This document shows positions 28,185 to 37,183 of a stretch of DNA of 64,000 nucleotides, in pieces (position 1 is the first letter of the stretch; every line of letters begins with the position of its first letter). The notes under the pieces are model-generated. The model saw nothing but the letters and a program-made list of their open reading frames with translations, did not search any database and was not told the DNA's origin. Both the position numbers and the translations under genes were made by a program. The DNA is from Myroides phaeus (lineage in GTDB: Bacteria; Bacteroidota; Bacteroidia; Flavobacteriales; Flavobacteriaceae), in the NCBI RefSeq assembly GCF_900099675.1, contig NZ_FNDQ01000002.1, positions 62,001 to 126,000 on the forward strand. Direction: 5' to 3'.

Positions 28185-29747
28185 ATGGCAAAACAAAAAT
28201 TGACTCCAAGGCAGAAGATGATTAACTTGATGTATCTGGTGTTTATCGCAATGATGGCACTTCAGATGTCGAAGGAGGTTCTTTCTGCTTTTGGTATGGT
28301 TAACGAGAAGTTTGAGTCTGCTAATAGCGCTGCTATTCTAAGCAATGATGAATTGTTGAATGGCTTGGGTGAAAAAGCAACAGATGATCCAACTCGTTTT
28401 AAGGGGCCTTATGAAATTGCCAAGAAAGTTTCTGGTATTACTAAGGAGTTTTATGCATACGTTGATCAGTTGAAATCTGGAATAACTGAAAGTTTTGAAG
28501 GAGAAAGAACTGCTGATGGTAAGTTACCAGCTGAGCGTATGGATAAAGGAGATTTGATTGATGCTGCTTGGTTTGCAGGGGATAATTACTCTGAAGAAGG
28601 ACAAGCTTTTATCAATGCAATAGAAAAGTATAAAACTGATATTAAAACTGTTTTAGCTGATACTAAGTTTCAACCAATCGTTATTGATCTTGATAATAGA
28701 TTTGATATTAACGATGTGAAAGATAGTCAGGGTATCACTAAACCATATTTGAATTATAATTTCCAAGGTTTCCCTGCAATTGCGACATTGACAAAATTGT
28801 CAACAATGCAAAATGATGCAAAGGTAATTGAGCATGAAATTTATAATAGTTTGTTAGGAAATACACTTACACAAGCTGCGTCAATGCGTAACTATGAAGC
28901 ATTTGTTATTTCTGACAAGTCTACATACTTTGCAGGTGAAGCATTCAAAGGTAAAGTAGTATTAGGTAGATACGATAAATCAACAGTACCTACTAAAGTT
29001 ACAGTAAACGGACAGACAATTGACTTGAATAAGTCTTTAAGTGAAGGTCAAGTTAACTTAAACTTTAATACAGGAAATGTAGGAGAACACGACATCAAAG
29101 GATTGTTTACTTTTATGGAAGAAGGTAGTCCGGTTGAGATTCCAATTAAAGGAAATTACGTTGTTGTACCAAAACCAAACTCTGCTAATATTTCTGCAGA
29201 TAAAATGAACGTAGTGTATCGTGGTGTTGCTAACCCATTGACTATTTCATTTGCTGGAATTAGTGATGATAAGGTTGTAGCGTCAGCTCCTGGTTTATCT
29301 AAAGCTGGAAGAGTTGGAGCGTACATCTTAAATCCTCAAGCAGGACGTGAAGTATCTATTAATGTTTCTGGAACTTTACCTGATGGACAAAGAGTTTCTG
29401 ATAGCAAAGTTTTCCGTATTAAAGATATTCCTTCTCCAAGAGGAACTGTACGTGGAGAGTATGCTGCTAAGGGACCTAAGTCAAACTTAGAGATAGTTAC
29501 TGTTGGAGCTAAACTTGATGATTTTGATTTTGATGTAAACTTAACTGTTACAAGTTTTGTGCTTCAAGTACCAGGAGAGCCAAGTGTTGTAGTTGCTGGT
29601 AATAGAATGAATGACAGAGCTAAAGCAGCGATTAGAAGAGCAAGAATAGGAGATATTGTTGTGATATCTGATATTAAGGTACGTTTAGAAGGAGCAGGTA
29701 ATTATGCTTTGAAAAAAACAGCTCCTTGTACTTTCGAAATCAATTAA
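28185..29747 (+). CDS. gldM: T9SS motor protein GldM
   Basis: GldM (PorM) spans the periplasm and couples the GldL motor to the GldK-GldN ring. The 520-residue product starts K-L-T-P-R-Q-K-M-I-N-L-M-Y-L-V-F-I-A-M-M-A-L with one membrane helix near 12-32. The rest is the periplasmic shaft of several domains, seen as an N-terminal helical bundle to about 220 and then beta-rich domains. The start and all family hallmarks are in place. Confidence 0.97.
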   Translation: MAKQKLTPRQKMINLMYLVFIAMMALQMSKEVLSAFGMVNEKFESANSAAILSNDELLNGLGEKATDDPTRFKGPYEIAKKVSGITKEFYAYVDQLKSGITESFEGERTADGKLPAERMDKGDLIDAAWFAGDNYSEEGQAFINAIEKYKTDIKTVLADTKFQPIVIDLDNRFDINDVKDSQGITKPYLNYNFQGFPAIATLTKLSTMQNDAKVIEHEIYNSLLGNTLTQAASMRNYEAFVISDKSTYFAGEAFKGKVVLGRYDKSTVPTKVTVNGQTIDLNKSLSEGQVNLNFNTGNVGEHDIKGLFTFMEEGSPVEIPIKGNYVVVPKPNSANISADKMNVVYRGVANPLTISFAGISDDKVVASAPGLSKAGRVGAYILNPQAGREVSINVSGTLPDGQRVSDSKVFRIKDIPSPRGTVRGEYAAKGPKSNLEIVTVGAKLDDFDFDVNLTVTSFVLQVPGEPSVVVAGNRMNDRAKAAIRRARIGDIVVISDIKVRLEGAGNYALKKTAPCTFEIN

Positions 29748-29782
29748 TTTAGCCGAATTTTATACGAATAAATATTAAGAAT

Positions 29783-30667
29783 ATGAATTTGAAAAACTTT
29801 TCACTATATGCAGTCCTTTCATTGTTTTCAATTGGAAGTTTTGCGCAGACAAATATTTTGAACGCAAAATCTGCAAGTGAGATTGGTATCAAACCAATTG
29901 AAGAGATTTTAATCACAGCTGAAGGACCAATTCCTTACGGACATGTTAAGGAGAGTGATATCTTATTTGGTATTAAGGTTTGGGAAAATATTTCTTTAGC
30001 TGAAAAATCAAACGAAGCTTACTTATACCCTATTGACGAGTATGATAGTGATGGTAGAAAACCATTATTTCAAGTTTTACTTGATGGTATTAAATCAGGG
30101 ACTATTACAGAAGTTTATGACGATAGTGAATTTAAAGTACACAGAGCTTTAAAAGATATTGAATCATCATTTGTAAAGATTGATACTACAGATGTTGGTA
30201 TTGAGTATTACAACGCAGGAGAAGCTATTCCTGAGGAGTACATTCAAAAGGTTGAATTACGTGCTTCAGATGTAAAAGAATATCACATTATGGGTATGTG
30301 GTATTTCGATAGAAATGAAGGACAATTAAAATATAGATTATTGGGTATCGCTCCTGTAGTTGCGGATTTATATACTAAAGGGTCTGCAAATGAGAATTAT
30401 GTAGAGTTATTCTGGATTCTTTTTGCTGATGCTCGTGAAGTATTATTCCAGAATTATGCATTTAATCCTAAGAATCCAATGAATCCGATTAACTTCGACC
30501 ATTTATTGAATTCAAGAAGATTTAGTTCTACTATTTATAAGTCTGATAATGTATATGGAAACCGTCGTGTAGATGAATACATTAAAAACAACGAGTTAAA
30601 ATCACTTATGGAAGGTGAAAGAATCAAAGAATTGATTCGAAACCTTGAAGATGATATGTGGAATTAG
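29783..30667 (+). CDS. gldN: T9SS protein GldN
   Basis: GldN (PorN) is the soluble periplasmic partner of GldK. The 294-residue product has a signal peptide ending S-F-A-Q (about residue 22). Its body includes K-E-Y-H-I-M-G-M-W-Y-F-D-R near 172-184 and R-L-L-G-I-A-P-V near 193, typical of the family. It ends the gldKLMN operon and a terminator follows. Accessory genes such as sprA, sprE and porV are not in this window. Confidence 0.96.
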   Translation: MNLKNFSLYAVLSLFSIGSFAQTNILNAKSASEIGIKPIEEILITAEGPIPYGHVKESDILFGIKVWENISLAEKSNEAYLYPIDEYDSDGRKPLFQVLLDGIKSGTITEVYDDSEFKVHRALKDIESSFVKIDTTDVGIEYYNAGEAIPEEYIQKVELRASDVKEYHIMGMWYFDRNEGQLKYRLLGIAPVVADLYTKGSANENYVELFWILFADAREVLFQNYAFNPKNPMNPINFDHLLNSRRFSSTIYKSDNVYGNRRVDEYIKNNELKSLMEGERIKELIRNLEDDMWN

Positions 30668-30690
30668 TAATTTTGTAATTCTAATTTAGA

Positions 30691-30726
30691 AAGCTCTTAT
30701 CTATTAAATTAGATAAGAGCTTTTTT
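30691..30726 (+). terminator. Terminator after gldN
   Basis: AAGCTCTTATCTA (30691-30703) pairs with TAGATAAGAGCTT (30710-30722), followed by T residues. Confidence 0.9.
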
Positions 30727-30739
30727 AATGCTTTATGTT

Positions 30740-31792
30740 ATGGTAGATTATATTGTAGTAGGAACTGGTTTAGCAGGTATCTGTTTTACAGAGAAGTTAG
30801 CAAGTGAGGGAAAGAGTTTTATTGTTATAGATAATGAAAAACGTTCTTCGTCATTGCAAGCAGGAGGGATGTACAATCCTGTAGTGCTAAAACGCTTTAC
30901 AGAAGTTTGGAAAGTAGGTGAGCAATTAGCTATAGCAAAGCCTTTCTATGCTAAATTAGAGGAGAAATTGGGTGCTAAATTTATGCACGAAATACCACTG
31001 TATCGCAGACTTGTTTCTATTGAGGAACAAAATAATTGGTTTCAAGCAGCAGATCGACCTAATTTAGAGAGTTATTTGTCTTCTAATTTAGATCGTCAAG
31101 AAATCAAAGGAGTACTTTCTCCTTATGGTTTTGGTGTCGTAAATGAAACTGGTTATGTTGATACAAAAGTATTAATAAGTAAGTATAGGGCTTTATTGCA
31201 TCAAGAAGGAGTCTATCGTGTAGAAGCTTTTGATTTTGATCAACTAAGTTTTGATAATGAAAAGGTAGTTTACAAAGACATAGAAGCAAAACATATTGTG
31301 TTTGCAGAAGGATTTGGAATGTTGAATAACCCATTCTTTAAAGAGTTGCCTTTAGATGGAACTAAGGGTGAGGTTATGGTAGTAAAGATTCCGGATTTGA
31401 ATATCGATTTTATCTTAAAAGCAAATGTCTTTTTAATTCCATTGGGAGATAATCACTATAAAGTTGGTGCTACTTATAATTGGGAAGATAAAACTGATGA
31501 CGTAAGTAAAGAAGGTTTAGAAGAACTTATTGCTGGGTTAAAAGAAGTCGTTGATTTAGATTTTGAAGTTGTACAGCATAGTGCGGGTGTTAGGCCAACG
31601 GTTAAAGATAGACGACCACTTTTAGGAAGAAGTTTGCAGTCAGATAGAATTCATGTGATGAATGGTCTGGGTACAAGAGGTGTACTTTTAGGGCCGTTTT
31701 TAGCAGATAAATTATATAATAATATTGAAAATAAAATGCCTTTAGAAGAGAATTTGTCAATTCATAGGTATAAAAAATTTAAACTTAAGTAG
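30740..31792 (+). CDS. FAD-dependent oxidoreductase (DAO family)
   Basis: The 350-residue product from ATG 30740 begins with the dinucleotide-binding segment Y-I-V-V-G-T-G-L-A-G. An ATG at 30728 adds four residues and is also possible. The C-terminal G-L-G-T-R-G-V-L-L-G-P and V-R-P-T-V-K-D-R-R-P-L-L-G match amino-acid-oxidase-type flavoproteins. The substrate is unknown. The gene follows gldN and precedes an ABC-F gene by 9 bases, so the last two are probably co-transcribed. Confidence 0.82.
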   Translation: MVDYIVVGTGLAGICFTEKLASEGKSFIVIDNEKRSSSLQAGGMYNPVVLKRFTEVWKVGEQLAIAKPFYAKLEEKLGAKFMHEIPLYRRLVSIEEQNNWFQAADRPNLESYLSSNLDRQEIKGVLSPYGFGVVNETGYVDTKVLISKYRALLHQEGVYRVEAFDFDQLSFDNEKVVYKDIEAKHIVFAEGFGMLNNPFFKELPLDGTKGEVMVVKIPDLNIDFILKANVFLIPLGDNHYKVGATYNWEDKTDDVSKEGLEELIAGLKEVVDLDFEVVQHSAGVRPTVKDRRPLLGRSLQSDRIHVMNGLGTRGVLLGPFLADKLYNNIENKMPLEENLSIHRYKKFKLK

Positions 31793-31801
31793 AATCATAG
31801 T

Positions 31802-33715
31802 ATGTTAAATATACATAATCTTTCAGTTTCTTTTTCTGGAGAATTTTTATTCGAGAATGTAACATTCCGTATTGGAGCTGGTGACCGTGTTGGTCTTGTA
31901 GGTAAAAACGGAGCTGGAAAATCAACAATGATGAAGTTGTTATCAGGGGATATGGAACCTGATACTGGAAGTTTAGCGATGGAAAAGGATCTTCGCATTG
32001 GATTTCTAAGACAGGATATTGAATTTACGCCAGGTCGTACTGTATTAGACGAAGCATATCAGGCATTCGTTGAAATTAAAAAAGTTGAGGCGGAATTAGA
32101 GAAAGTGAACAAAGCTTTAGTTGAGCGTACGGATTATGAGTCTGATTCTTATTCTGAATTAATAGAAAAGTTAAGTGACTTAACGCATCGTTTTGAATTA
32201 ATCGGAGGATATAATTATGTTGGAAATACGGAGCGTATTCTTCAAGGACTTGGATTTAAAAGAGAAGAGTTTAATAATCTAACAGATACTTTTTCTGGAG
32301 GTTGGCGTATGCGTATTGAGTTAGCTAAGTTATTACTTCAAAATAATGATGTATTATTACTGGATGAGCCTACTAACCACTTGGATATTGAAAGTATTAT
32401 TTGGTTAGAGCAATTCCTTAGAACTTACCCTGGTGCAGTAGTTATTATTTCTCACGATAAGATGTTCTTAGACAATGTAACGAATCGTACGATTGAGATT
32501 TCATTAGGGAAGATATATGATTTTAATAAGCCTTATTCAGAGTATTTAGTATTAAGAGAAGAGCTTAGAGAGATGCAATTGGCAGCTCAGAAGAATCAAG
32601 CTAAGAAGATCGAGGAAACAGAGAAGTTAATTGAGAAGTTTCGCTATAAAGCGACTAAAGCATCAATGGCACAATCTTTAATTAAGAAATTAGATAAGGT
32701 AGAGCGTATTGAAGTAGATGAAGATGATAATGCTGTAATGAATATTTCTTTCCCTGTAAGTATTGACCCAGGAAGAGTAGTTCTTGAGATAGATAAGGTT
32801 ACTAAGAAGTATGGAGATAAAGTAATCTTTAAAGATATTTCATTGCTTGTTGAGCGTGGTTCTAAGATTGCTTTTGTAGGACAAAATGGACAAGGTAAGT
32901 CAACGTTGATAAAAGCTATTATTAACGAGTTTGAGTATGATGGAAGTATTAAGTTAGGTCACAACGTTCAAATAGGATATTTTGCACAAAATCAAGCTGA
33001 TTACCTTGATGGAGAAAAGACTATTTTGGATACAATGTTAGATGCTGCAACGGATAGTAACCGTGTTAAGGTACGCGATATGCTTGGTTCTTTCTTGTTT
33101 AGGGGAGATGACGTTGAGAAAAAAGTAAAAGTATTGTCTGGAGGTGAAAGAAACCGTCTTGCACTATGTAAAATGTTGTTGTCGCCAATTAACGTACTTT
33201 TAATGGATGAGCCGACCAACCACTTGGATATTAAATCTAAGAATGTGTTGAAGAATGCTCTTTTAAACTTTAAAGGAACACTAGTGCTTGTATCTCACGA
33301 CCGTGATTTCTTACAAGGTTTAACTGAATTTGTTTATGAGTTCAAAGACCAACGTATTAGAGAGTATTTAGGAGATATTAATTATTTCTTAGAAGAGAGA
33401 AATGCTCAAGATATGCGTGAAATTGAGAAGCGATCAGATGCTCCAGTTAAAGAAAGTAAAAGAGAAGTCAAAAAGGAGAAGACACTAAGCTATGAAGAGC
33501 AAAAGAAACAAAAGTCTTTGCAAAATAGAATTAGCAAAATAGAGAGTGAGATTAATGAACTTGAAAAGAAAGTTGCTAAAGATGACGAGCGTTTGGCTGT
33601 TGACTATGAAAAGTTAATACAGGACACTGCTTTCTTCAGTGATTATGAGAAAAAGAAAAAAAGAATTAACGACTTAATGGAAGAGTGGGAACAAATCCAA
33701 GAAGAGTTAATGTAA
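31802..33715 (+). CDS. ABC-F family ATPase
   Basis: ABC-F proteins lack membrane domains and act on ribosomes. The 637-residue product has two ATP-binding cassettes: Walker A G-K-N-G-A-G-K-S-T near 37 and G-Q-N-G-Q-G-K-S-T near 361, signatures F-S-G-G-W-R-M-R and L-S-G-G-E-R-N-R, and Walker B L-L-L-D-E-P-T-N-H-L-D and V-L-L-M-D-E-P-T-N-H-L-D. The linker is charged and helical. A C-terminal coiled coil (about 560-637) resembles the Uup type. The gene belongs to a common housekeeping group; drug resistance is not implied by sequence. Confidence 0.93.
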   Translation: MLNIHNLSVSFSGEFLFENVTFRIGAGDRVGLVGKNGAGKSTMMKLLSGDMEPDTGSLAMEKDLRIGFLRQDIEFTPGRTVLDEAYQAFVEIKKVEAELEKVNKALVERTDYESDSYSELIEKLSDLTHRFELIGGYNYVGNTERILQGLGFKREEFNNLTDTFSGGWRMRIELAKLLLQNNDVLLLDEPTNHLDIESIIWLEQFLRTYPGAVVIISHDKMFLDNVTNRTIEISLGKIYDFNKPYSEYLVLREELREMQLAAQKNQAKKIEETEKLIEKFRYKATKASMAQSLIKKLDKVERIEVDEDDNAVMNISFPVSIDPGRVVLEIDKVTKKYGDKVIFKDISLLVERGSKIAFVGQNGQGKSTLIKAIINEFEYDGSIKLGHNVQIGYFAQNQADYLDGEKTILDTMLDAATDSNRVKVRDMLGSFLFRGDDVEKKVKVLSGGERNRLALCKMLLSPINVLLMDEPTNHLDIKSKNVLKNALLNFKGTLVLVSHDRDFLQGLTEFVYEFKDQRIREYLGDINYFLEERNAQDMREIEKRSDAPVKESKREVKKEKTLSYEEQKKQKSLQNRISKIESEINELEKKVAKDDERLAVDYEKLIQDTAFFSDYEKKKKRINDLMEEWEQIQEELM

Positions 33716-33732
33716 TAGCATAATAGTAAAAT

Positions 33733-33767
33733 AACAAAGGGAGTACTTATAAAGTACTCCCTTTGTT
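33733..33767. terminator. Terminator after the ABC-F gene
   Basis: AACAAAGGGAGTACTT (33733-33748) pairs with AAGTACTCCCTTTGTT (33752-33767). Confidence 0.85.
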
Positions 33768-33807
33768 GTTAGTAGGCGTTATAAAGCTATTTATTAAAAA
33801 TAAAAAA

Positions 33808-33830
33808 GACCACTTCTTTTGAAAGTGGTC
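33808..33830 (-). terminator. Terminator of tRNA-fMet copy 1
   Basis: GACCACTT and AAGTGGTC form the stem; on the minus strand it ends in a T-run. Its sequence differs from those of the other three copies. Confidence 0.85.
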
Positions 33831-33838
33831 TCACTTAG

Positions 33839-33911
33839 TAGCGGGAACAGGACTCGAACCTGTGACCTTCGGGTTATGAGCCCGACGAGCTGCCTACTGC
33901 TCTATCCCGCG
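33839..33911 (-). tRNA. Initiator tRNA-fMet (CAT), copy 1
   Basis: The 73-nt sequence folds into a full cloverleaf. The anticodon is CAT in the loop CTCATAA, with the anticodon stem TCGGG/CCCGA giving the three G-C pairs of initiators. Base 1 is C and base 72 is T, unpaired, also an initiator trait. The T-loop reads TTCGAGT, and CCA is not encoded. A consensus promoter lies upstream on the minus strand: TTTG (plus CAAA 33950-33953), a 19-bp spacer and TATATTTG (plus 33923-33930). Confidence 0.97.
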
Positions 33912-34234
33912 ATATAGTGGTGCAAATATAGAATAATTATTTGGATTGACAAAATAAGTCTATGTCTGAGATGGTGCGTTGTTCTTGTTAAGTAACACCT
34001 TTAAGAAATTGAGAGGTGTGTAAATTGAAGTAAAGTGTATTGAATCAGATAGATACTTTTGTGCTTGAGCTTTTGAGTTTTAAAAAATAAAATATAGAAT
34101 TAGTGTATTTATTTTTAAAAAGGATGAGTATTTATGAGAGCAGTCCAGTTTATTTTGACCTTGAAGCAAGAAGAAAGTAGTTGATATTGTATCAATCTTT
34201 ACAATGCACACAAAAAAATATAAGCATAAAAAAA

Positions 34235-34254
34235 GCCACTTCGAATGAAGTGGC
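34235..34254 (-). terminator. Terminator of tRNA-fMet copy 2
   Basis: GCCACTTC, loop GAAT, GAAGTGGC, with a T-run on the minus strand. Confidence 0.9.
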
Positions 34255-34262
34255 TTACTTAG

Positions 34263-34335
34263 TAGCGGGAACAGGACTCGAACCTGTGACCTTCGGGTTA
34301 TGAGCCCGACGAGCTGCCTACTGCTCTATCCCGCG
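34263..34335 (-). tRNA. Initiator tRNA-fMet (CAT), copy 2
   Basis: It is identical in its 73 bases to copy 1. Its own promoter is CTTG, 19 bp, TATATTTG on the minus strand (plus 34347-34354 and 34374-34377), and its terminator is at 34235-34254. Confidence 0.97.
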
Positions 34336-34605
34336 ATATATTGGTGCAAATATAGTATGAATAATTGAATTGGCAAGAATTGATAGGAAATATTTTACTT
34401 TTTTTTGAGTCGTGTTGTTTTTGAATCAGAGAAAGCTCTTGTTTAAAAAAGAGTAATTTGTCTTATTTTTAAAATGGATAGAATTATGTGTTGTTGATTT
34501 ATAATTAGTTAAGGTTTGTGAATTTCAAGTTTTGTATTAGAATAGAAAAGATTAGTACTATTTAGTAAGTAGGTTTGCATTGTAACTTGCGCCAAAATAA
34601 TTTGA

Positions 34606-35448
34606 ATGAGATATTATAGTAAGAAGTTACAAGTAGTACTATCAGTACTTTTTTTATTAATAGGGTATGTCTGTATTGCTCAAGAAGCTAAAGATAGTCT
34701 TAGAGAAGAGAAAAAGTTACTACCTAAAGTTGAGCACGCAGAGCCTTTGTTTAATGATTTGATGAGAGATTTAGGTGCCCGCAAAGGGGAGGCAGAGTTC
34801 AATATGGGGTTTGGTGTTGCAGATCACAAACATTATAACGAGTATTTTGGATTTATTGAATACGAATGGGCTGTTGCTAATAGGTTAGGAGTAGAAGTAG
34901 AGATTCCCTTTTCTTTTAATAGTAAAGAAAAGGGGATAGGAAATCAAATGATTCCTAATAATAGAATAGAAGGAATAAAATTAGCTACTCAATATACTTT
35001 CTTGGTAAATGAAAAAGCTCAGACTTCGATGGCAGTAGCTTATATTCACGAATTTGAAATGAACTATTTGAAGAAGTTAGATGGTGATGGGAAGTTTTTT
35101 ACAGGAATGCGAATGAATCCTATTTTAGTTGTTGCTAAGAAGTTTAATAATTTCAATGCAATGGTATTTGGTGGACCAGTATTTGAGAATACATTTGATA
35201 CAGGAGAGACGCATGTGTTAGGTACAATTAATGCGAGTTTACTTTATGTTTTACCTAATTCTAAGAACTTTATTGGTATTGAGAATAATATTGATTTCAA
35301 ACAAGATAGATTTCAATATGTATTACACCCACAGATAAAAGTTGCTTTATTGCATAATCTTGCAGTAGGTTTTGTTACAGGGATACCATTGTCAAGTTAT
35401 AAAGAGATGAAGATGGATTTCTTAACTCGTATTATTTGGGAACCGTAG
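34606..35448 (+). CDS. Predicted outer-membrane beta-barrel protein of unknown function
   Basis: The 280-residue product has a signal peptide ending C-I-A-Q (about residue 26). Then comes H-A-E-P-L-F-N-D-L-M-R-D-L-G-A-R-K-G-E, followed by alternating short strands with turns such as F-G-F-I-E-Y-E-W-A-V and a C-terminal aromatic-rich strand ending I-I-W-E-P. I recall an unnamed Bacteroidetes family beginning with this H-A-E-P-L motif. The gene lies between tRNA-fMet copies 2 and 3 on the opposite strand. No substrate can be inferred. Confidence 0.6.
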   Translation: MRYYSKKLQVVLSVLFLLIGYVCIAQEAKDSLREEKKLLPKVEHAEPLFNDLMRDLGARKGEAEFNMGFGVADHKHYNEYFGFIEYEWAVANRLGVEVEIPFSFNSKEKGIGNQMIPNNRIEGIKLATQYTFLVNEKAQTSMAVAYIHEFEMNYLKKLDGDGKFFTGMRMNPILVVAKKFNNFNAMVFGGPVFENTFDTGETHVLGTINASLLYVLPNSKNFIGIENNIDFKQDRFQYVLHPQIKVALLHNLAVGFVTGIPLSSYKEMKMDFLTRIIWEP

Positions 35449-35493
35449 AAAGAAGATAAAGGATATATCCTTTTTGTGTATATAGTTTTAAGT

Positions 35494-35526
35494 AAAAGCT
35501 GTTGTATTTTATATAACAGCTTTTTT
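35494..35526 (+). terminator. Terminator after the beta-barrel gene
   Basis: AAAAGCTGTT (35494-35503) pairs with AACAGCTTTT (35515-35524), followed by T residues. Confidence 0.8.
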
Positions 35527-35550
35527 ATGGTATATGGTAAAATAAAAAAA

Positions 35551-35570
35551 GCCACTTCGAATGAAGTGGC
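35551..35570 (-). terminator. Terminator of tRNA-fMet copy 3
   Basis: GCCACTTC, loop GAAT, GAAGTGGC, the same as at copies 2 and 4. Confidence 0.9.
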
Positions 35571-35578
35571 TTACTTGG

Positions 35579-35651
35579 TAGCGGGAACAGGACTCGAACC
35601 TGTGACCTTCGGGTTATGAGCCCGACGAGCTGCCTACTGCTCTATCCCGCG
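35579..35651 (-). tRNA. Initiator tRNA-fMet (CAT), copy 3
   Basis: The 73 bases are identical to copy 1. TATATTTG is at plus 35663-35670. The -33 box is weaker here: TTG, 22-bp spacer. Confidence 0.97.
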
Positions 35652-35670
35652 ATATAGTGGTGCAAATATA

Positions 35671-36010
35671 GTATGAATAATTCTAAAAAGAACAACCTAA
35701 TGGGACTAATATTCTTTAAGAGTTAAAGTTTAACATTTATTGTTTTATAAGTGGTTGTATTGGAGTTTGTAAGGTTGATTTTGTTTTTAAATGTTAAAGC
35801 GAGTTTTATAAGATATAGTTCAATCTAAATAGATTTTAGCTTTAATATTGAATTAAAAGTGATGTAAAATAAAGACAAATAAATTGAATGGAAATCTAAA
35901 ACTTGTAGAGTGTACACTTGTAGATATTAGTAAGCAATGTGAAGTTTATGCTATTTTTGAAAAAGATCGAATCAAGAAAGATGATTATATTAAGTATAAG
36001 CATAAAAAAA
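35671..36010. other. Spacer between tRNA-fMet copies 3 and 4
   Basis: About 340 AT-rich bases with no coding frame, hairpin or promoter that I can support, apart from the -33 region of copy 3. Confidence 0.6.
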
Positions 36011-36030
36011 GCCACTTCGAATGAAGTGGC
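36011..36030 (-). terminator. Terminator of tRNA-fMet copy 4
   Basis: GCCACTTC, loop GAAT, GAAGTGGC with a T-run on the minus strand. Confidence 0.9.
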
Positions 36031-36038
36031 TTACTTAG

Positions 36039-36111
36039 TAGCGGGAACAGGACTCGAACCTGTGACCTTCGGGTTATGAGCCCGACGAGCTGCCTACTGC
36101 TCTATCCCGCG
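36039..36111 (-). tRNA. Initiator tRNA-fMet (CAT), copy 4
   Basis: The 73 bases are identical to copy 1. Its promoter is TTTG, 19 bp, TATATTTG on the minus strand (plus 36123-36130 and 36150-36153). Confidence 0.97.
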
Positions 36112-36201
36112 ATATAGTGGTGCAAATATAAGATGATTATTTAGAATGACAAATTTATTCTGCTTTTATATTTTTATTTTTCCTATGTCGTTGATATAAA
36201 C

Positions 36202-36209
36202 TACCTTTG
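36202..36209 (+). promoter_or_regulatory. era promoter -7 box
   Basis: TACCTTTG matches TAnnTTTG and ends 20 bp before the era ATG. Confidence 0.6.
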
Positions 36210-36229
36210 CGCCAGAAAATAAATTAAAT

Positions 36230-37117
36230 ATGACGCATAAAGCAGGTTTTGTAAACATTATAGGCAATCCTAATGTAGGAAAATCAACGTTAATGAACGC
36301 ATTAGTAGGCGAAAGACTTTCAATTATCACCTCTAAGGCACAGACAACTAGACACAGAATTTTAGGAATTGTAAATGGAGATGATCATCAAATTGTGTTT
36401 TCTGATACACCTGGTATAATTAAACCTGCATACGAATTGCAACAGTCTATGATGGACTTTGTGAAGTCTGCATTTGAAGATGCCGATCTATTAATTTATA
36501 TGGTAGAGATAGGTGAGAAGGAATTGAAAGATGAGGAGTTCTTTAATCGTATCACTAAAACAAGTACGCCAATTCTGTTGTTATTAAACAAAATTGATAG
36601 ATCTAATCAAGAACAGTTAGAAGAACAAATGCAAATGTGGCAAACTAAGGTTCCTAACGCTGAGATTATTCCAATTTCTGCTTTAGAGAAATTCAATACA
36701 CAAACTGTGTTTGATCGTATTGTAGAATTATTGCCAGTTTCACCTCCTTATTATCCTAAAGATTCATTAACAGATAAATCTGAGCGTTTCTTTGTAAGTG
36801 AGATTATCAGAGAGAAAATACTTTTAAACTATGACAAAGAGGTTCCTTATGCTGTAGAAGTGGAAGTGGAAGAGTTTAAAGAAGAGGAAAATATTATCCG
36901 CATTAAGTCTGTTATTATGGTTGAACGTGATAGTCAGAAAGGGATTATCATTGGACATAAAGGATCTGCACTTAAAAAAGTAGGTATTGCCGCAAGAGAA
37001 GAAATGGAAAAATTCTTTTTGAAAAAGGTACACTTAGAGTTGTTTGTGAAAGTGAATAAAGATTGGAGAACAAACGATTTTCAGTTGCGTCGTTTCGGAT
37101 ACAATCAAAAGAAATAA
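36230..37117 (+). CDS. era: GTPase Era
   Basis: Era is an essential GTPase that binds the 3' end of 16S rRNA and helps mature the 30S subunit. The 295-residue product has the GTPase domain with G1 G-N-P-N-V-G-K-S-T near 11-19, G3 D-T-P-G near 60, G4 N-K-I-D near 125, and a C-terminal KH domain with I-I-I-G-H-K-G-S-A-L-K-K-V-G near 238-252. A second GTPase gene, der, follows after 66 bases with its own -7 box. Confidence 0.98.
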   Translation: MTHKAGFVNIIGNPNVGKSTLMNALVGERLSIITSKAQTTRHRILGIVNGDDHQIVFSDTPGIIKPAYELQQSMMDFVKSAFEDADLLIYMVEIGEKELKDEEFFNRITKTSTPILLLLNKIDRSNQEQLEEQMQMWQTKVPNAEIIPISALEKFNTQTVFDRIVELLPVSPPYYPKDSLTDKSERFFVSEIIREKILLNYDKEVPYAVEVEVEEFKEEENIIRIKSVIMVERDSQKGIIIGHKGSALKKVGIAAREEMEKFFLKKVHLELFVKVNKDWRTNDFQLRRFGYNQKK

Positions 37118-37157
37118 GGAATAGTAAAATTATAATTAAAATATCGCATTGAAATAC

Positions 37158-37165
37158 TAACTTTG
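37158..37165 (+). promoter_or_regulatory. der promoter -7 box
   Basis: TAACTTTG matches TAnnTTTG and ends 18 bp before the der ATG. Confidence 0.6.
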
Positions 37166-37183
37166 CGACATATTTAGATATTT

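Larger units (their letters stand above)
33912..34605. other. Spacer DNA around tRNA-fMet copy 2
   Basis: Apart from the promoter of copy 1, the complete copy-2 transcription unit and some A- and T-rich runs, I see nothing in 33954-34230 or 34380-34605. Confidence 0.6.

Noticed and set aside
33839-36111. Four nearly identical repeats of about 110 bp, CRISPR-like at first sight
   Set aside because: Each repeat folds as an initiator tRNA with its own terminator and promoter, and the spacing is irregular and long.
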